A stretch of 64,000 nucleotides of DNA from Luzula sylvatica (Eukaryota; Streptophyta; Magnoliopsida; Poales; Juncaceae), in the NCBI GenBank assembly GCA_946800325.1, contig OX326956.1, positions 9,651,167 through 9,715,166 on the forward strand, written 5' to 3'. The notes below the pieces were generated by a model. It saw only the letters and a list, made by a program, of their open reading frames with translations, did not search any database and was not told the origin of the DNA. This document shows, in pieces, positions 34,583 to 46,060 of this stretch. The position numbers were made by a program, and so were the translations under genes. Numbering within the stretch: position 1 is the first letter of the stretch; the number at the start of each line of letters is the position of its first letter.

Positions 34583-35590
34583 GGAACGACTCATCTCTCT
34601 CTCTCTCTCTCTCGAGACTCTCTCTGTAGTCCTCCGAGCTCTTCGCCCTGGCGACGTAATCTCCGAGCTCTTTTCTCCTCTCTCTCGTGGCGTCAGAAAC
34701 CTGCGACGCAGAATTTCGCGAGCCCTGAACTTCCTCCATGGCAGACGCAAGGACAAATGTTTGTTTGCGTGAATTATAAAATAATGATGTGTAATTTTGG
34801 ACAAATCAAATGTTAACGACACGAAAAAATGACCTAATTTGGTACCGTTTCCTGCCTTTATTTGGTACCCGTACCGGTCTCTTAAGCACTCAAAAAGCTG
34901 TTCTTTGAGCAATGTCCGACCCATACAAACACTGAGAAAACTCAATGAACTGAACTTTACATACAAGATCCGTTAACCCATACAAACACTGAGAAAACTC
35001 AATGTTCTTTGAGCAAGATCCGTTAACCCGTTTTGTTCTTGAACTTTACATACATACCCATAAATCTTTGCTATTTGCATTTTTACCTAAAAACTCTCTT
35101 AATTCCGATAATTACTTTCTCTCAATCATAAATCATCTATGAGCTATTCTTTGCAACCACTTTCTCCAATATATCCTCAGAAATCTTCATTTTCACACAT
35201 TTATAAATATACCCAAATTTTCTGTATTTTTACAGTTTTTCTGCCATTTTACCCAAAAATCCTTAAAACTCTGGAAATACTTGTTTGCAACATTTGTCCT
35301 ATTATAACCTGAGAGATCTTACACATTTACAAATACACCCAAAATTTAAGTGTTTTTGCAATTTTCTGTCATTTTGCAAAAAAACCCTTCTAACTCTCAA
35401 AATATATTTTCTCATGCCCTTCTTGCAATTCTTCTCCATTCATGGAACTACTGGATACGTCGGGAATGTCTGCAAAACACCTCTCAATTCATAGAGTATT
35501 GATTCGAAGTTTCGAACTTAAGAATGATTAAAAAAGATTTAAGAATGCAAATTTGCAGGGTATAAATAATTAAATATCTCAAAATAAATT
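34583..35590. other. CT-rich then AT-rich DNA with short direct repeats
   Basis: CT-rich sequence at 34590-34740 looks leader-like. A direct repeat containing CATACAAACACTGAGAAAAC occurs at 34922 and 34980, interleaved with TTCTTTGAGCAA and AGATCCGTTAACCC. Two related blocks mentioning TTTACAAATA.ACCCAAA.TTT lie near 35200 and 35325. No gene was recognised. Confidence 0.4.
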
Positions 35591-35955
35591 TATTTGAGTG
35601 CTATGATAATCCTCTCTTTCATTAAGCGTTGGTCCCGATTTTGTGTGGGTATCTCTCATTTTGTTTATTTGATTAGGAAACTAATAATGTATGGAGAAGT
35701 TTTTATACATACAGTATTATTTTCACTAAAATGTGGAAAACTCTGTTTTAGTGGTCTTTCTTTGCATAGCAAATTATCACGTTGCTTGTTTTTATTCTGT
35801 TCTTCTTATTCTTCCGTCAAAATCTCCGTATCTTCTCAAACTCTAACGGCTATATCAAATAGGATCTAGAATGTTCTCCTCCAACGTCATTTCAAAAGAG
35901 ACGTTGGAGGAGCGCCCCTGTTCTCTATATATTCCCCCTTCTAGTTCTAGCCAGA

Positions 35956-36044
<89 letters not shown>

Positions 36045-37010
36045 ACCAATTGAAGATGAAGCAAGCAAGTGCAAAAGAAGTCGTAGCAAGCAAGTTCAAA
36101 GCAAAGTCAGGGACAACAAATGGATCTTTCTCTCTCTCGTTTGTTTGTGCTCCAAACCAAAGAATTCTTGGAAACGCAGCGAGTGATTTCCCTTCAGATT
36201 TTTTCTTGAAGAAGCAACAATTTCAGGCAAAGTTCATGTCTTTTTGAATTTTTTTCAACTCTATTTTTCAGATTCATATCTGCATCGTTGATTTGGTTGA
36301 ATTTTGTTTGAAGTATTAATTTTTGTTTTATCTGAATTTAGTTCAAGAAAACAGAGTTTTCCATTCTTTTTAGAAGCAGGAGCAAGAATACTTACTGCTC
36401 AAATTTTACCAGTAATATTTGTAATATTTTTACAACTATAATAATAAATACCAAAGATATTCTTTTCTTTCTTAAACATATGTGATTAAATCTCGAGAAA
36501 TCTTTCATTAAACATGATCTACAACAAAGAAGTTTACCTTCTTATTAGCAGCTATTGATTTCATTTTCATTTTTTCTATTTTGAGCAGTTATTAAATGAA
36601 GGGGGTCAAGCCGGGATTAAATCTCTTGAGAAATCTCTTGTCTGATGTTGACGGCAGCAGTGCCAGAATCCAGCAGTGTCAAAATCTAAAGGGGACTCCG
36701 CCATTGCTCTGACGAAGGCAACTAATATTATTATCTCAATTTCTTATTTCACTTATACTGATTGCTAGTCTTGATTTTATTTGCTAATATTTAGTATAAA
36801 TTTCAGAATCTAATCAACCTCTTATTTTTTCAGGTTTGAAAGCACCGAATTTCTAAATTGCAAATAAGTCACTGCAGCAAGATTGTAGGAAGTTTCACAG
36901 CGATCCTTCTAATGCTGAATATCCCTCAAAGACTTTTTCATTACATGCAAATTTTTCTAAGTACATGCGTGTTTTTTTTAATCTGTGTGTGATCTGTATA
37001 AGATGTATAG
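35591..37010. other. (CT)n tract and intergenic, no gene recognised
   Basis: An 82-bp (CT)n run occupies 35961-36042. Short frames on either side (for example 36050-36247 plus) have no known motif. The rest is AT-rich. Confidence 0.45.
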
Positions 37011-37015
37011 GGAGG

Positions 37016-37016
<1 letters not shown>

Positions 37017-37084
<68 letters not shown>
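37017..37084. repeat. (GT)n microsatellite
   Basis: About 33 uninterrupted GT units, followed by degenerate GTGATGATGTATG words up to 37130. It directly precedes the GC-rich satellite. Confidence 0.96.
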
Positions 37085-37086
<2 letters not shown>

Positions 37087-37159
37087 ATGTGTGTGTGTGA
37101 TGATGTATGATGTGATGTGTGTATTGTTTATGCAGGATGGCGTGGAAGCAAGGGACGAG

Positions 37160-37769
37160 AAGGACCGGGTTTCGGCCCAAAAAGGGGCCGGGCCCGCGGG
37201 CGGAGGGGAGGGGTCCGGCCCAAGCGAGGCCGGGCCGGGAGGGGGTTGGGCCCAAGCGGGCCGGGCCCGGGCCCCGGGGGGTGGTTCCGGCCCAAGCGGT
37301 GCCGGGCCCCGGGGGGTGGGTCCGGCCCAAGCGGGCCGGGCCCTCCAGGGGGGGCGGGGGTCCGGACCAAACGGGGCCGGGCCTCGGGGGTCCAGCCCAA
37401 GTGGGGCCGGGCCCGCGGGGGGGGAGGGGGGTCCGGCCCAAGCGGGGCCGGGCCCGAGGGGGGGGGGGGGGTCCGGCCCAAGCGGGGCTGGGCCCCGGAG
37501 GGGGGGTGGGTCCGGCCCAAGCGGGTCCGGGCCTCGGCGGGTCCAGCCCAAGTGGGGCCGGGCCCGCGGGGGGGGGGGGGGGTCCGGCCCAAGCGGGGCC
37601 TGGCCCGCGGGGAGGGGGGGTGGGTCCGGCCCAAGCGGGTCCGGGCCTCGGCGGGTCCAGCCCAAGTGGGGCCGGGCCCGCGGGGGGGGTCCGGCCCAAG
37701 AGGGGCCGGGTTTAGGGTTTAGGCCGGGCCTGGGGGGGGGGGGGTCCGGCCCAAGCGGGGCCGGGTCTG

Positions 37770-37802
<33 letters not shown>

Positions 37803-37825
37803 CCGGCCCAAGCGGCCGGGGGGTC
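37160..37825. repeat. GC-rich satellite with GGTCCGGCCCAAGCGGGG units
   Basis: About seventeen units of 30-55 bp are built from TCCGGCCCAAGCGGGGCCGG, a GGGCCCGCGG-like word and a variable G run. A two-unit block (TCCGGCCCAAGCGGGTCCGG, then CCTCGGCGGGTCCAGCCCAA) occurs at about 37507 and 37624, giving a higher-order period near 117 bp. A G run of over 30 bases is at 37767-37801. GGGTTTAGGGTTTAGG at 37708-37723 holds two plant telomere-type words. Stop-free frames on both strands follow from the composition and are not proteins. Confidence 0.9.
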
Positions 37826-37849
37826 CAGCCAGGTTTCTGCGAATTGGAC

Positions 37850-39785
37850 CCTCAAAGATTCGGTTATTTTACGTTACCTGCCTGTGTCATATGATTGATT
37901 GTTTTCACCGTCGATTAATATATTATAGGAGAGTGATAAACTAGTCGGGCATACCAATTGTTCTTTTTTCATTGCCACTCTTACGGAAGTTAACTAATTA
38001 TTTTCACTCGATTCATTTTTTTCATTCCTTTTATTTCAGTTGGTTAATAAAGATTCAAATGCTCAAATTCTCTCATCGCTTAGGCAACTTCACATCACTT
38101 TAGTAATCTTGTAATTTTGTCAACAACTTGGCTTGGCTGCCATATTCGGAAGGGGAAAAGTATCGCAACAAAACTTTGATTTGTCAATACAACTGTGACT
38201 TTGCACGGCTTGGTTGCTTCACTCTAATGGCAAAAATATCTCAAAAGATATCAATTCTGGTGATTGCAATCGTGTGAGTCCATTATTACTATATTTCCTT
38301 CTTCTTACTTCATTATACACTCTCATATAATATATTTATTTGATTCATTATACCCTCAAAAGGCGTTACGCAAAGGAATATCTCGTCTTGCATTAACCAA
38401 TGGATCCATGTATTGCAATACCATATCAGACAAAGCACTTTTTTATATTGGTAGTTATTGGTAGTTATTCCAGGTTTATATTTGCTAATAAATATCTCTG
38501 GAGAGCATGGGTAGGAATTTTTCGGTTAAGAATTTCAAAGCAGATGCAAATTCGGTTTATATGAATATTTCAAGAATTATTTAGATTTAGATATATTCAT
38601 TGGCCATCTCAAATAAACATTTTAGTAGTCTCTATTTTTAATTACTAGAAAAGATTATCTTCGTACGTCTTTACTATTTTTATTATCATTGTTCGCAAAA
38701 ATAATTGAATAATACCGCATTCGCTGATTTTCCCAGCATCATTAAAATGTGGTAATTATTAATGACTTTGGACGAATTCTTGTCCCAGGAGGGAGAAGGC
38801 TATAATGGAGAGCTTACGCAAAGAGACTATATTGGTCACGGATTTTGCGAGGAGGGACAGAAAAAGTTTCTTCACAATTTGGTAATGAAATTTGAAACTT
38901 AAAAATATGAAATTTGAAATTTAGTTCCAGTCAAATACTTGTTTGTATTGAGATAATGACATTTAAATTAAGAAATTCTATGAAATGTTAACTGTTCATT
39001 GATTCGTCTATGCAAACGGTAATGCGAACAAAAATTATTTGAAATAAAAACCTTTTATTCTAAAAACCCCACTTTCCACCAACACTCATTTTAGACTTTT
39101 ATAAATAAAAGCTAATGAAGATTCGGTATACTACATGAAATGAATACTGAAAGAAGGATTAAATGTGAAATTTCACCTACGTTTGATTCACAAATCTATT
39201 TTACCCTCGACCGGGACCTTTTGTAATATCTCTCCAGTAGCCCCTTCTCCCCTGTATCTCGCCGAAATTTTTTCCACCCCTCTATCTTGCTTCCCTCTCT
39301 CGCACAGGCTCAGCATATGAAGGAAGTGTTGGATTGTTGTTCTTTGAGTATGCAATAAAATCGATGTGAAAACCTGCAATAAAAAAAAAATTCAACGAAC
39401 TTACATTCTGGATCATATATGAAAAAATAATTCGCTGCCTACAAAAAAAAAATATTCATTGAAATTGTTTGTTCATTGTGCAAATCATTGTTTGAATAAT
39501 ATACAAAGAAAATATATAATTATTCCCGTTGGTATTGCAAAAATGAGATGGAATATTTTGTTTGGTTGTGATGTATAAACAAAGACACAAGTGCATACTT
39601 GATTATTCAACCACCTATGATGTGTAAGAAAAAAAAAATCAATATATTTCCATGATTATTGTCCTTATGGATAATGTCTGCTGAGGTGGTTGGTCCTGTT
39701 TTTTAGGTGTGCAACTAAAAAGTGTCAAAAACTGCAATGAAATAAAACATTCAATAAACTTGCATTGTTCATGATATATGAAAAA
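37850..39785. other. Intergenic, no gene recognised
   Basis: Ordinary AT-rich DNA with leader-like and intron-like stretches. No domain-bearing frame, RNA gene or element end was found. Confidence 0.45.
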
Positions 39786-39790
39786 AATAA

Positions 39791-40300
39791 GGGTAATGCT
39801 ACTGTAGATCCTTTTCTTTTTTGGACGCACAAGATTAGATCTTATGAATTAATCTAAAGGTTAGGATGCAATTTGCTTAAGGTAGAACCTTTTGTCAAAA
39901 GGGTAAAATGATAATTTTCTGCCTCCCTACCTCCCGTGTCCTATGTTTCAATAATGCAATTTCTCCATTTATCCTACTCACTCGCTCTCTCTTTTTTCAT
40001 TTCTTCCCACCTTTTTCATTTCTGCACATATGTGATAACAGTTCTACTCACACCGATCGATTTGAAAAAGAATTTCTTCCCAGATATGATACACTAGAGA
40101 ACAATCCTACTCACACCGTTTTGGAAGAGACTTTTCGTTAAAAGTACTTCACGGGTAAACTTCACAGAGGGGAGACCTTCACATGGAAGAGAGACCTTCG
40201 TGAAGGCAGGGCATAGGAAGAGAGTTTCAAGATGGAGATAGGTTTACGAAAAGAGAGAGAGAGAGAGAGAGAGAGAGCAAAAAAAAAAAAAAGAAACCCT
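39791..40300. mobile_element. One end of a MULE-type element related to 20722-23445
   Basis: From 39791, GGGTAATGCTACTGTAGATC, TTAGATCTTATGAATTAATC and AAAAGGGTAAAATGATAATT follow the reverse complement of 23320-23445 word for word with gaps. A CT-rich leader-like segment follows, as in the other element, then a GA tract at 40253-40278. The second end and a target duplication were not found, so the right limit is arbitrary. Confidence 0.55.
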
Positions 40301-40895
40301 ACTCGATTGGAATCAAATGACCAAACAATTCGGTACACAATTTCACGACTTTATGATTTTCTAATTCAAAACCATATGGTCCTAACAAATCCATTCAATT
40401 TTATATAGGTTATGTTCATCCAGCACATTTGTAGTTTTCCCAAATCACAATTTTCATAGCAGACAACTAGATATATCTGCCAGTTATGGTCCTAACAAAT
40501 TCAATTTAGGAGTTTTAATTTGCACATTTTTGGGTAATTTTCATATTTTATTTTGCAAAAAGTCAACAATGTATGCTATTTTGTGAAATTGTCGAAATTG
40601 TACATTTTTTGAGATTATTGTCCCAATTAAGGAGGGTTTTATTTGCAAATTTTGGCAATTCAAGGTTTTTTTGCAAAATGAAATCATGAATTAGGTTTTT
40701 CAAAAAATTGGGGGTTCTTTTGCAAATTGTTGACAATTTGAGGGGTTATTTTAAAAAAATCTATAATTTAGGTTTTTTTTTTTAAAAAAAGAAATGCAAT
40801 TTAGGAGTTCTAATTTTTTTGGTCATTTTAATAATATCTTTTGCAAAAAATCAGCAATGTATGTTAGGTTACTTGTACAAAACATCATGTTACTC
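40301..40895. other. AT-rich with repeated TTTGCAAATT words, no gene seen
   Basis: Degenerate repeats of GGGTTTTTTTGCAAAATTG character. No coding region was recognised. Confidence 0.45.
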
Positions 40896-41024
40896 AAATC
40901 AACAATCTCGGATCAACAAGCGGCTTGGAGCAAGTATCAAGCTCAGATATGGAGAAAAGTGAAGGCGATGATAAAGCTTCTAGAAGAAGACCACGGGAGC
41001 ATTGAATCAAAATTCTCATTTTAA
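40896..41024 (+). pseudogene. Short exon-like fragment resembling the NET/KIP1 NAB domain
   Basis: The frame reads WSKYQAQIWRKVKAMIKLLEED and stops 11 residues later. KVKAMIKLLEED is close to the KVKAMIKLIEEDADSFA segment of the actin-binding NAB domain in plant NET proteins. The flanking residues do not match, and the conserved Trp-rich part and the downstream helix are absent. At most this is a captured exon scrap; chance similarity is possible. Confidence 0.3.
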
Positions 41025-41329
41025 TGTATAGAAATATAATCGATTTTATTGTACGTGATGATATTTCTCATTTTATACATGTTAGTTTGATTGGTACATG
41101 TTATTAGAGCATTGAATCAAAATTCTCTCAAAAATACCACTATCATCATGTAGAATATTGAGATTTTATTTAAAATATAATAGTGATTTTAGGACATTAC
41201 TATTAGCACGATGATAATTTGGCAATTTAGAGATTTTATATATCCATTAAATTTATTAGTGATTTTGAACTCTCCATTTATTTCGATATGGAAATACCCA
41301 TTTAGGGATATATTATGAAAATTTAAAAC

Positions 41330-41850
41330 AAAAAAAATCCTAAATTTTTTGGATATCGTAAACCCCCCTCCATTAATATTCATTTATTATTTTTTCAAGA
41401 AAATTTAACTTAATTAATAATAAAATAAACAACAATATTCAAAGAATACCTTCAAATTATATTGATAATAACATATCTTTTAGTAACTAGTTTTTATTTT
41501 CATTCTCTTATATGTACTTTTACAATTTTATTATCTTCTGTTTTTTAAATATTTTCAAGACGTGTTTTTATAGTATTGTTGTTTATTTTATTACTATTTG
41601 TTATTAGTTTTTCATGAAAAATAATAAATGAATATTAAAATAAAGAATATAATAATTATTTTTTTGAAATCCTTATATGTTAAAAATATTTATGAAATTT
41701 TTTAAAATTAATAAAAAATAACGAAAAATAGTTCTTTGAACTATCAAATATGAAAATAGAACGGTATTTTGGTCTGAAAAGTTTTTGTGAAATTTCCAAA
41801 AAAATAAGAATTTTTTTACGATATCCAAAAAGTTAGGGTTTTTTCTGAAA
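41330..41850. mobile_element. Interior fragment of the 46061/25577 Helitron family
   Basis: AAAATTAATAAAAAATAACG, the ...ATATGAAAATAGAACGGTATTTTGG phrase, AATTTTTTTACGATATCC and AAAAAGTTAGGG track 47200-47395 of the Helitron at 46061. The terminal hairpin and CTAG are missing, and so is the minisatellite. Confidence 0.5.
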
Positions 41851-42400
41851 ATTTCCCTATTATTATTAGCAATAATTTTTAGGAAGATAAGATAATATGT
41901 TTCCAGATTTAATGGACATTGCCAGGATGAAATTATATCCTTCGTAAAAAAACCCCCATCAACTCGTCCAAATCATAGAAAGTAGAGTTGGGCTTTCATT
42001 TAAAGTTTTGAGGCTCCGATTCATATTGTCAAAGTCCACAATATAATTCTTAATATATATAATTATAAATTTCTGGAGTCCGTAAAGATTATTTCGTAGT
42101 TATGATTTTTATTTTTAAAAAGTAATGTGAAATATATTCTTACTTTTGTGGATACAATATAAATAAACCCTAAAACATATATATTAAAGAAATAAATAAT
42201 CAATATCAACAATATAAATTAATTGATTATATTGATAAAATAAATATAAAAAATATATTGTATATTTATATATATTTTATGTAATGAGATAACATAATAT
42301 AATTATTGGTCGATGCAAATTATATGTTCCTAATAACATAATATATCTACTAGTTATTAATATTTTGTCAATAAAATATTTTCTTTAATTTGCTGTACAT

Positions 42401-42733
42401 TAATAAAAACGTAAAATTAATTCATAAAGTGTTTACATGACTACAATGCACTTTTGGCATACATTTGAGAATATGAGTGAACCTATCATCTTAATTTAAA
42501 CGGTCAGTCAAATTTTTGAAAAGTTTGAAGTGACTTGATATATTTTAAGTTTGCAAAGGCAAATTTGATAGGTTTTAATATTGACAAGGATAAATATATC
42601 AAAAATTACTCGAGTATTTACCCTTCTAACTATGATAAATGTCATATTTATCCCTTTCCAAAAACTAAAAATATCAGACCTCTCAAAAAACTTCGATTTC
42701 ATAATAATAAATGTAAGTAATTAAATCATGATG
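42401..42733. repeat. Dispersed repeat A, copy 1
   Basis: Over 330 bp nearly identical to 48118-48463, starting TAATAAAAACGTAAAATTAA and including GGCATACATTTGAGAATATG. Short frames on both strands are shared by the copies but have no motif. Confidence 0.92.
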
Positions 42734-43400
42734 AACTTGATAAACTTTGAAAGTTTAGTGAGAGTAAATATGATATTTTGGATTTTAAAGCATAAATATG
42801 GTATTTCGGAATTTTAGGAAGGTAAATATAGAAGAAGTGTAACATGTTGATATATTGTGGAAGTAGAATAGTATAGCATACAAAAAAAATAGTATAGTAT
42901 ACACTATAAAACCTCAACAACAAAAAAAGGATAGTAAACACTATCTTTGCAATGAAAGTAACCATATAGACAACGAACGAATAAATGGAATGTGTAGAGA
43001 AAAAAAAAGTACACAAATAATAGAACATATTATAGATGGATTACACAACTCTCATTAAAATAATATACATGTAATCCAAAATATATTTTTATAATTCTTT
43101 GGAGGTAGGTTCTATTTTTATTTTATTTTATATATAATCTTTATAGTGCACATCTACTTATTTTTTGTCAATGTTAATTTGAATTTGAATTTATCTTTTT
43201 AGTCAAAAAAATTAGTTTATTTGAAGATTATTTAGTACCTTATATTTTTCGTTATGATTCTTTTTGGGTGATGTTATTACAAGAGCTAACCTGACTTAAT
43301 TAAGAACAAATTATATATAATATTTTTCGTTATGATTCTTTTTGGGTGATGTTATTACAAGAGCTAACCTGACTTAATTAAGAACAAATTATATATATAT
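42734..43400. other. Spacer with a 78-bp tandem duplication
   Basis: The unit with CGTTATGATTCTTTTTGGGT and CTAACCTGACTTAATTAAGA occurs at about 43241 and 43319 without visible change. The rest is AT-rich with nothing recognised. Confidence 0.7.
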
Positions 43401-43410
43401 GGGCTAGAAT

Positions 43411-44104
43411 TAGTGGTGGCAAACAGGCGGGTTTGGGCAGTTTCGGGCTGAACCCAACGGGTTTCGGGCTATTTTTTGGGTTCGGATCTCATCGGGTTAA
43501 GTCAATTCGGATAAATCTGGGTTCGGATCGGATCATATTTGGTCGGATCAATTTCGAATTGAAAATTATAGTCGGGTCGGGTTTTCAAGTTCGGGGTGAT
43601 TCGCGGACGCGGTTTGTTCCGGATTCGGATTCTTTCGGAACTCGGGTTAGACAAATTCGGGTCGTGTCGGATTCTTTTTAATGATTATATTAATCAATTT
43701 TGTCAAAATATTGGATATAAAATTAAACTATTATCCAAATTCAAGTCTATGTTTTTTATTTGAAAGCAACGGTGTCATCTCACTCTCGAAAAATATAAAA
43801 AATATAATATTACAGAGATTAGTTAATAGATTGAATTAAAAAAAAAAGATAACACCGGGTCAATTCGGGTTCGGACTATTTGAGTTCGGACTTGTCATAA
43901 TCGGGTTTATCGGGTTTCGGACAACTCGGATTCGGATCGGGTTGGGTCGGAATAATAATTATAATATGTCATGCCGGGTCAATTTTGGGTCGGATTTCTC
44001 GGGTTCGGTCATTTGAAGTTTCTAAATTTTCCGGGTCACGGGAGAGTCGGACCTCGGACAAGTCGGACGGTTTTTTTGGGTTCGGGCCGGATTTGCCACC
44101 TCTA
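43411..44104. mobile_element. hAT-like element with GGGTTCGG-rich interior
   Basis: Ends TAGTGGTGGCAAACA and the mirrored TAGAGGTGGCAAATC fit hAT-type TAGNG termini. Flanks GCTAGAAT (43403-43410) and CCTAGAAT (44106-44113) are an 8-bp duplication with one change. Inner arms are degenerate GGGTTCGGAT words around an AT-rich middle. The element is non-autonomous; the frame at 43433-43681 is repeat-derived. Confidence 0.75.
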
Positions 44105-44111
44105 GCCTAGA

Positions 44112-44629
44112 ATCAATGGCCTACACTCTTGTTTGGCCAACGACACTTATTATCCTAAATCTAAATATTATAATCGAATTTTAACCGTATAGATATGATC
44201 TATATCATCTAGATATTATGTAGAACAAATTTTGTACAATTTTTTAGTTTTCTATCTAACAAAATCAATTACATATTTTAACAACCGTCAATTTCGGTAA
44301 TTTTTTAGATTTCCATGAAGGAAAACTCGAAACCTAATAAATATTCATCATAAGCCTATTTATATGATTTAAATTAAATCCGAATCAAAAATTTCTAATT
44401 TCAAAATTTATTTATGATGATTCATGTTGTAAGTATTTTCAACCGTTAAATTTTTTTAAGTATTATGATGAGAATGATAGAAATTTTTATTTTTCGTGAA
44501 ATTGAATCTACAACATTCTCAAATGATATAAATCATATCTATAAGGTTAAAATTCGATTATAATATTTAGATTTAGCGAAATAAGTGTTGTTGGCCGATG
44601 TTGGCCAAACAAGAGTGTTGGTCATTGAT
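44112..44629. mobile_element. Long-inverted-repeat element, 518 bp
   Basis: ATCAATGGCC, then ACACTCTTGTTTGGCCAAC and CTAAATCTAAATATTATAAT at the left are mirrored at the right over about 90 bp. No clear target duplication was seen, so the superfamily is unassigned. A half copy lies at 58395-58645. It abuts the hAT-like element at 43411. Confidence 0.75.
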
Positions 44630-44639
44630 CATATATATA

Positions 44640-45230
44640 TATATATATAGTATTAAAAATTTAAAATAGATTATAGACAAATTATACAACCGTAATTAAA
44701 ACAGTTTATATATGAAACAAAATGATGATTGATAATTTTGGACGCACGACTTGGGTTCAATAACAACTAAAATTGAATGCTTTCTTACATTAAGAAATAT
44801 TTTGAAATACATATTTTCTAATTACCGAATTCAAAGTCGATTTTTCTTTTGTAAAAGAAACACGTGTTTATCGATTATACAAAAAAGAGATGACCATTCA
44901 AAATGAAGTTGACACTGTATGATGAACTTGATATTTCATACTTCATACTCTGGGCGGGGTGTTATTTCCGAATTGGATATTTTTTTTCAGTATTCATCTT
45001 TTTGTAGGATCTCAATAGAATTAGCTGCAAATGAGGCCATTTTTGTAACCTATTGAACATTGAGTTATTATTATTCAATATTGTTATAAATAGTACAAAG
45101 ACATATTATGTAGTCTGCCGTCTGTTCTATTTGCTAATTATATATTAGTTGTTATGTTTGTTATTACATACTAATAATGTTTCAATTTACAATGTCAAAT
45201 TTTCAGATTATTTGTTATCTAATTGTACGA
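44640..45230. other. AT-rich spacer, no gene seen
   Basis: Begins with a TA run (44631-44648). No other feature was recognised. Confidence 0.5.
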
Positions 45231-45246
45231 TAATTATGTCATTTTT

Positions 45247-45383
45247 TAAAAAAACAAGTAAATGGAGAAGGCTCAGTAGTCCTCCATCCATTGATGCCAA
45301 TGGGACTCGAACCCACAACTTCTCACAACATAAGATTTTTGTATCTCACACCCAACCACTGACTGGACCATGGGCCCATTGGC
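45247..45383 (-). mobile_element. tRNA-derived SINE (Au-like), with TSD
   Basis: On the minus strand it shows an A-box-like TGGTCCAGTCAGTGGTTGG and, 38 bp later, the B box GGTTCGAGTCCC: an RNA polymerase III promoter of tRNA type. It ends in a short T run, as in Au-type plant SINEs. A 15-bp duplication AATTATGTCATTTTT flanks it at 45232-45246 and 45384-45398. It is too long and lacks cloverleaf pairing to be a tRNA gene. Confidence 0.82.
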
Positions 45384-45398
45384 AATTATGTCATTTTT

Positions 45399-46060
45399 AA
45401 AATGTCATTTGTAAAACTATTAAAATATTGTTAATTGCTGACCGGTAATCTGAATCTTCTCTCAAATAGACGATAACTCTTTGCTTCCCAAAAGAACAAG
45501 TCGTCATTTATTAACAGTGAAATGTACACTTTCCAAAAAAAAATCACATAAAAAAATTCACAAATTCACAAATTCACATATTCACATATTAACAGTGAAA
45601 TATACATATTCACATTTTGTGAAAATGACACATAGTTTAATTGATAAGTAATTTTCATATATGTATATATTGGATTTACAAAATAAATTAAGAAACGAAT
45701 AGTAGAGATTTCACCTTTTCGAGAAATTGCCTCAAATGTACCAGTGGAGTATCGACACGTACCAGTGGAGTATCGCAATTTGATAACAATGACTTGATCT
45801 GCATGTATAAGAGTAATTACTTAATTTAACAATAAACTAAAGAAAGTAATGAAGAGTTTTAATTGATTTGAAATTAAAATTATATGATAATTACTTGATC
45901 TTCACTTTTCTATTTTTAAAAAATAATCGGTCCACTTTTCTTAAATCGTAAAATAACCCCATAAATTGATCAATAACCTAGTCCTGCCCCAAGCACCCAC
46001 AATTCAGCATAATTTGAAGTAATTAATTTCTAAATTAATCCTTTTTTTTCCTGAAATTAT
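45399..46060. other. AT-rich spacer with a short tandem repeat
   Basis: TACCAGTGGAGTATCG occurs twice at 45737-45775; the second, with CAATTTGATAACAATG, is repeated at 49130-49155. CACAAATTCACA words lie at 45558-45600. No gene was recognised. Confidence 0.55.

Noticed and set aside
35855..36064. Arg-Glu and Ser-Leu repeat frames
   Set aside because: They translate a (CT)n tract on the two strands.
37091..37894. Long Gly/Pro/Ala-rich open frames on both strands (up to 267 codons)
   Set aside because: They follow from a GC-rich tandem repeat without stop codons. Several frames are open at once, and no signal peptide or family motif is present.
45290..45385. tRNA gene
   Set aside because: A and B boxes are present, but spacing, lack of an acceptor stem, T-run tail and a 15-bp flanking duplication identify a SINE.
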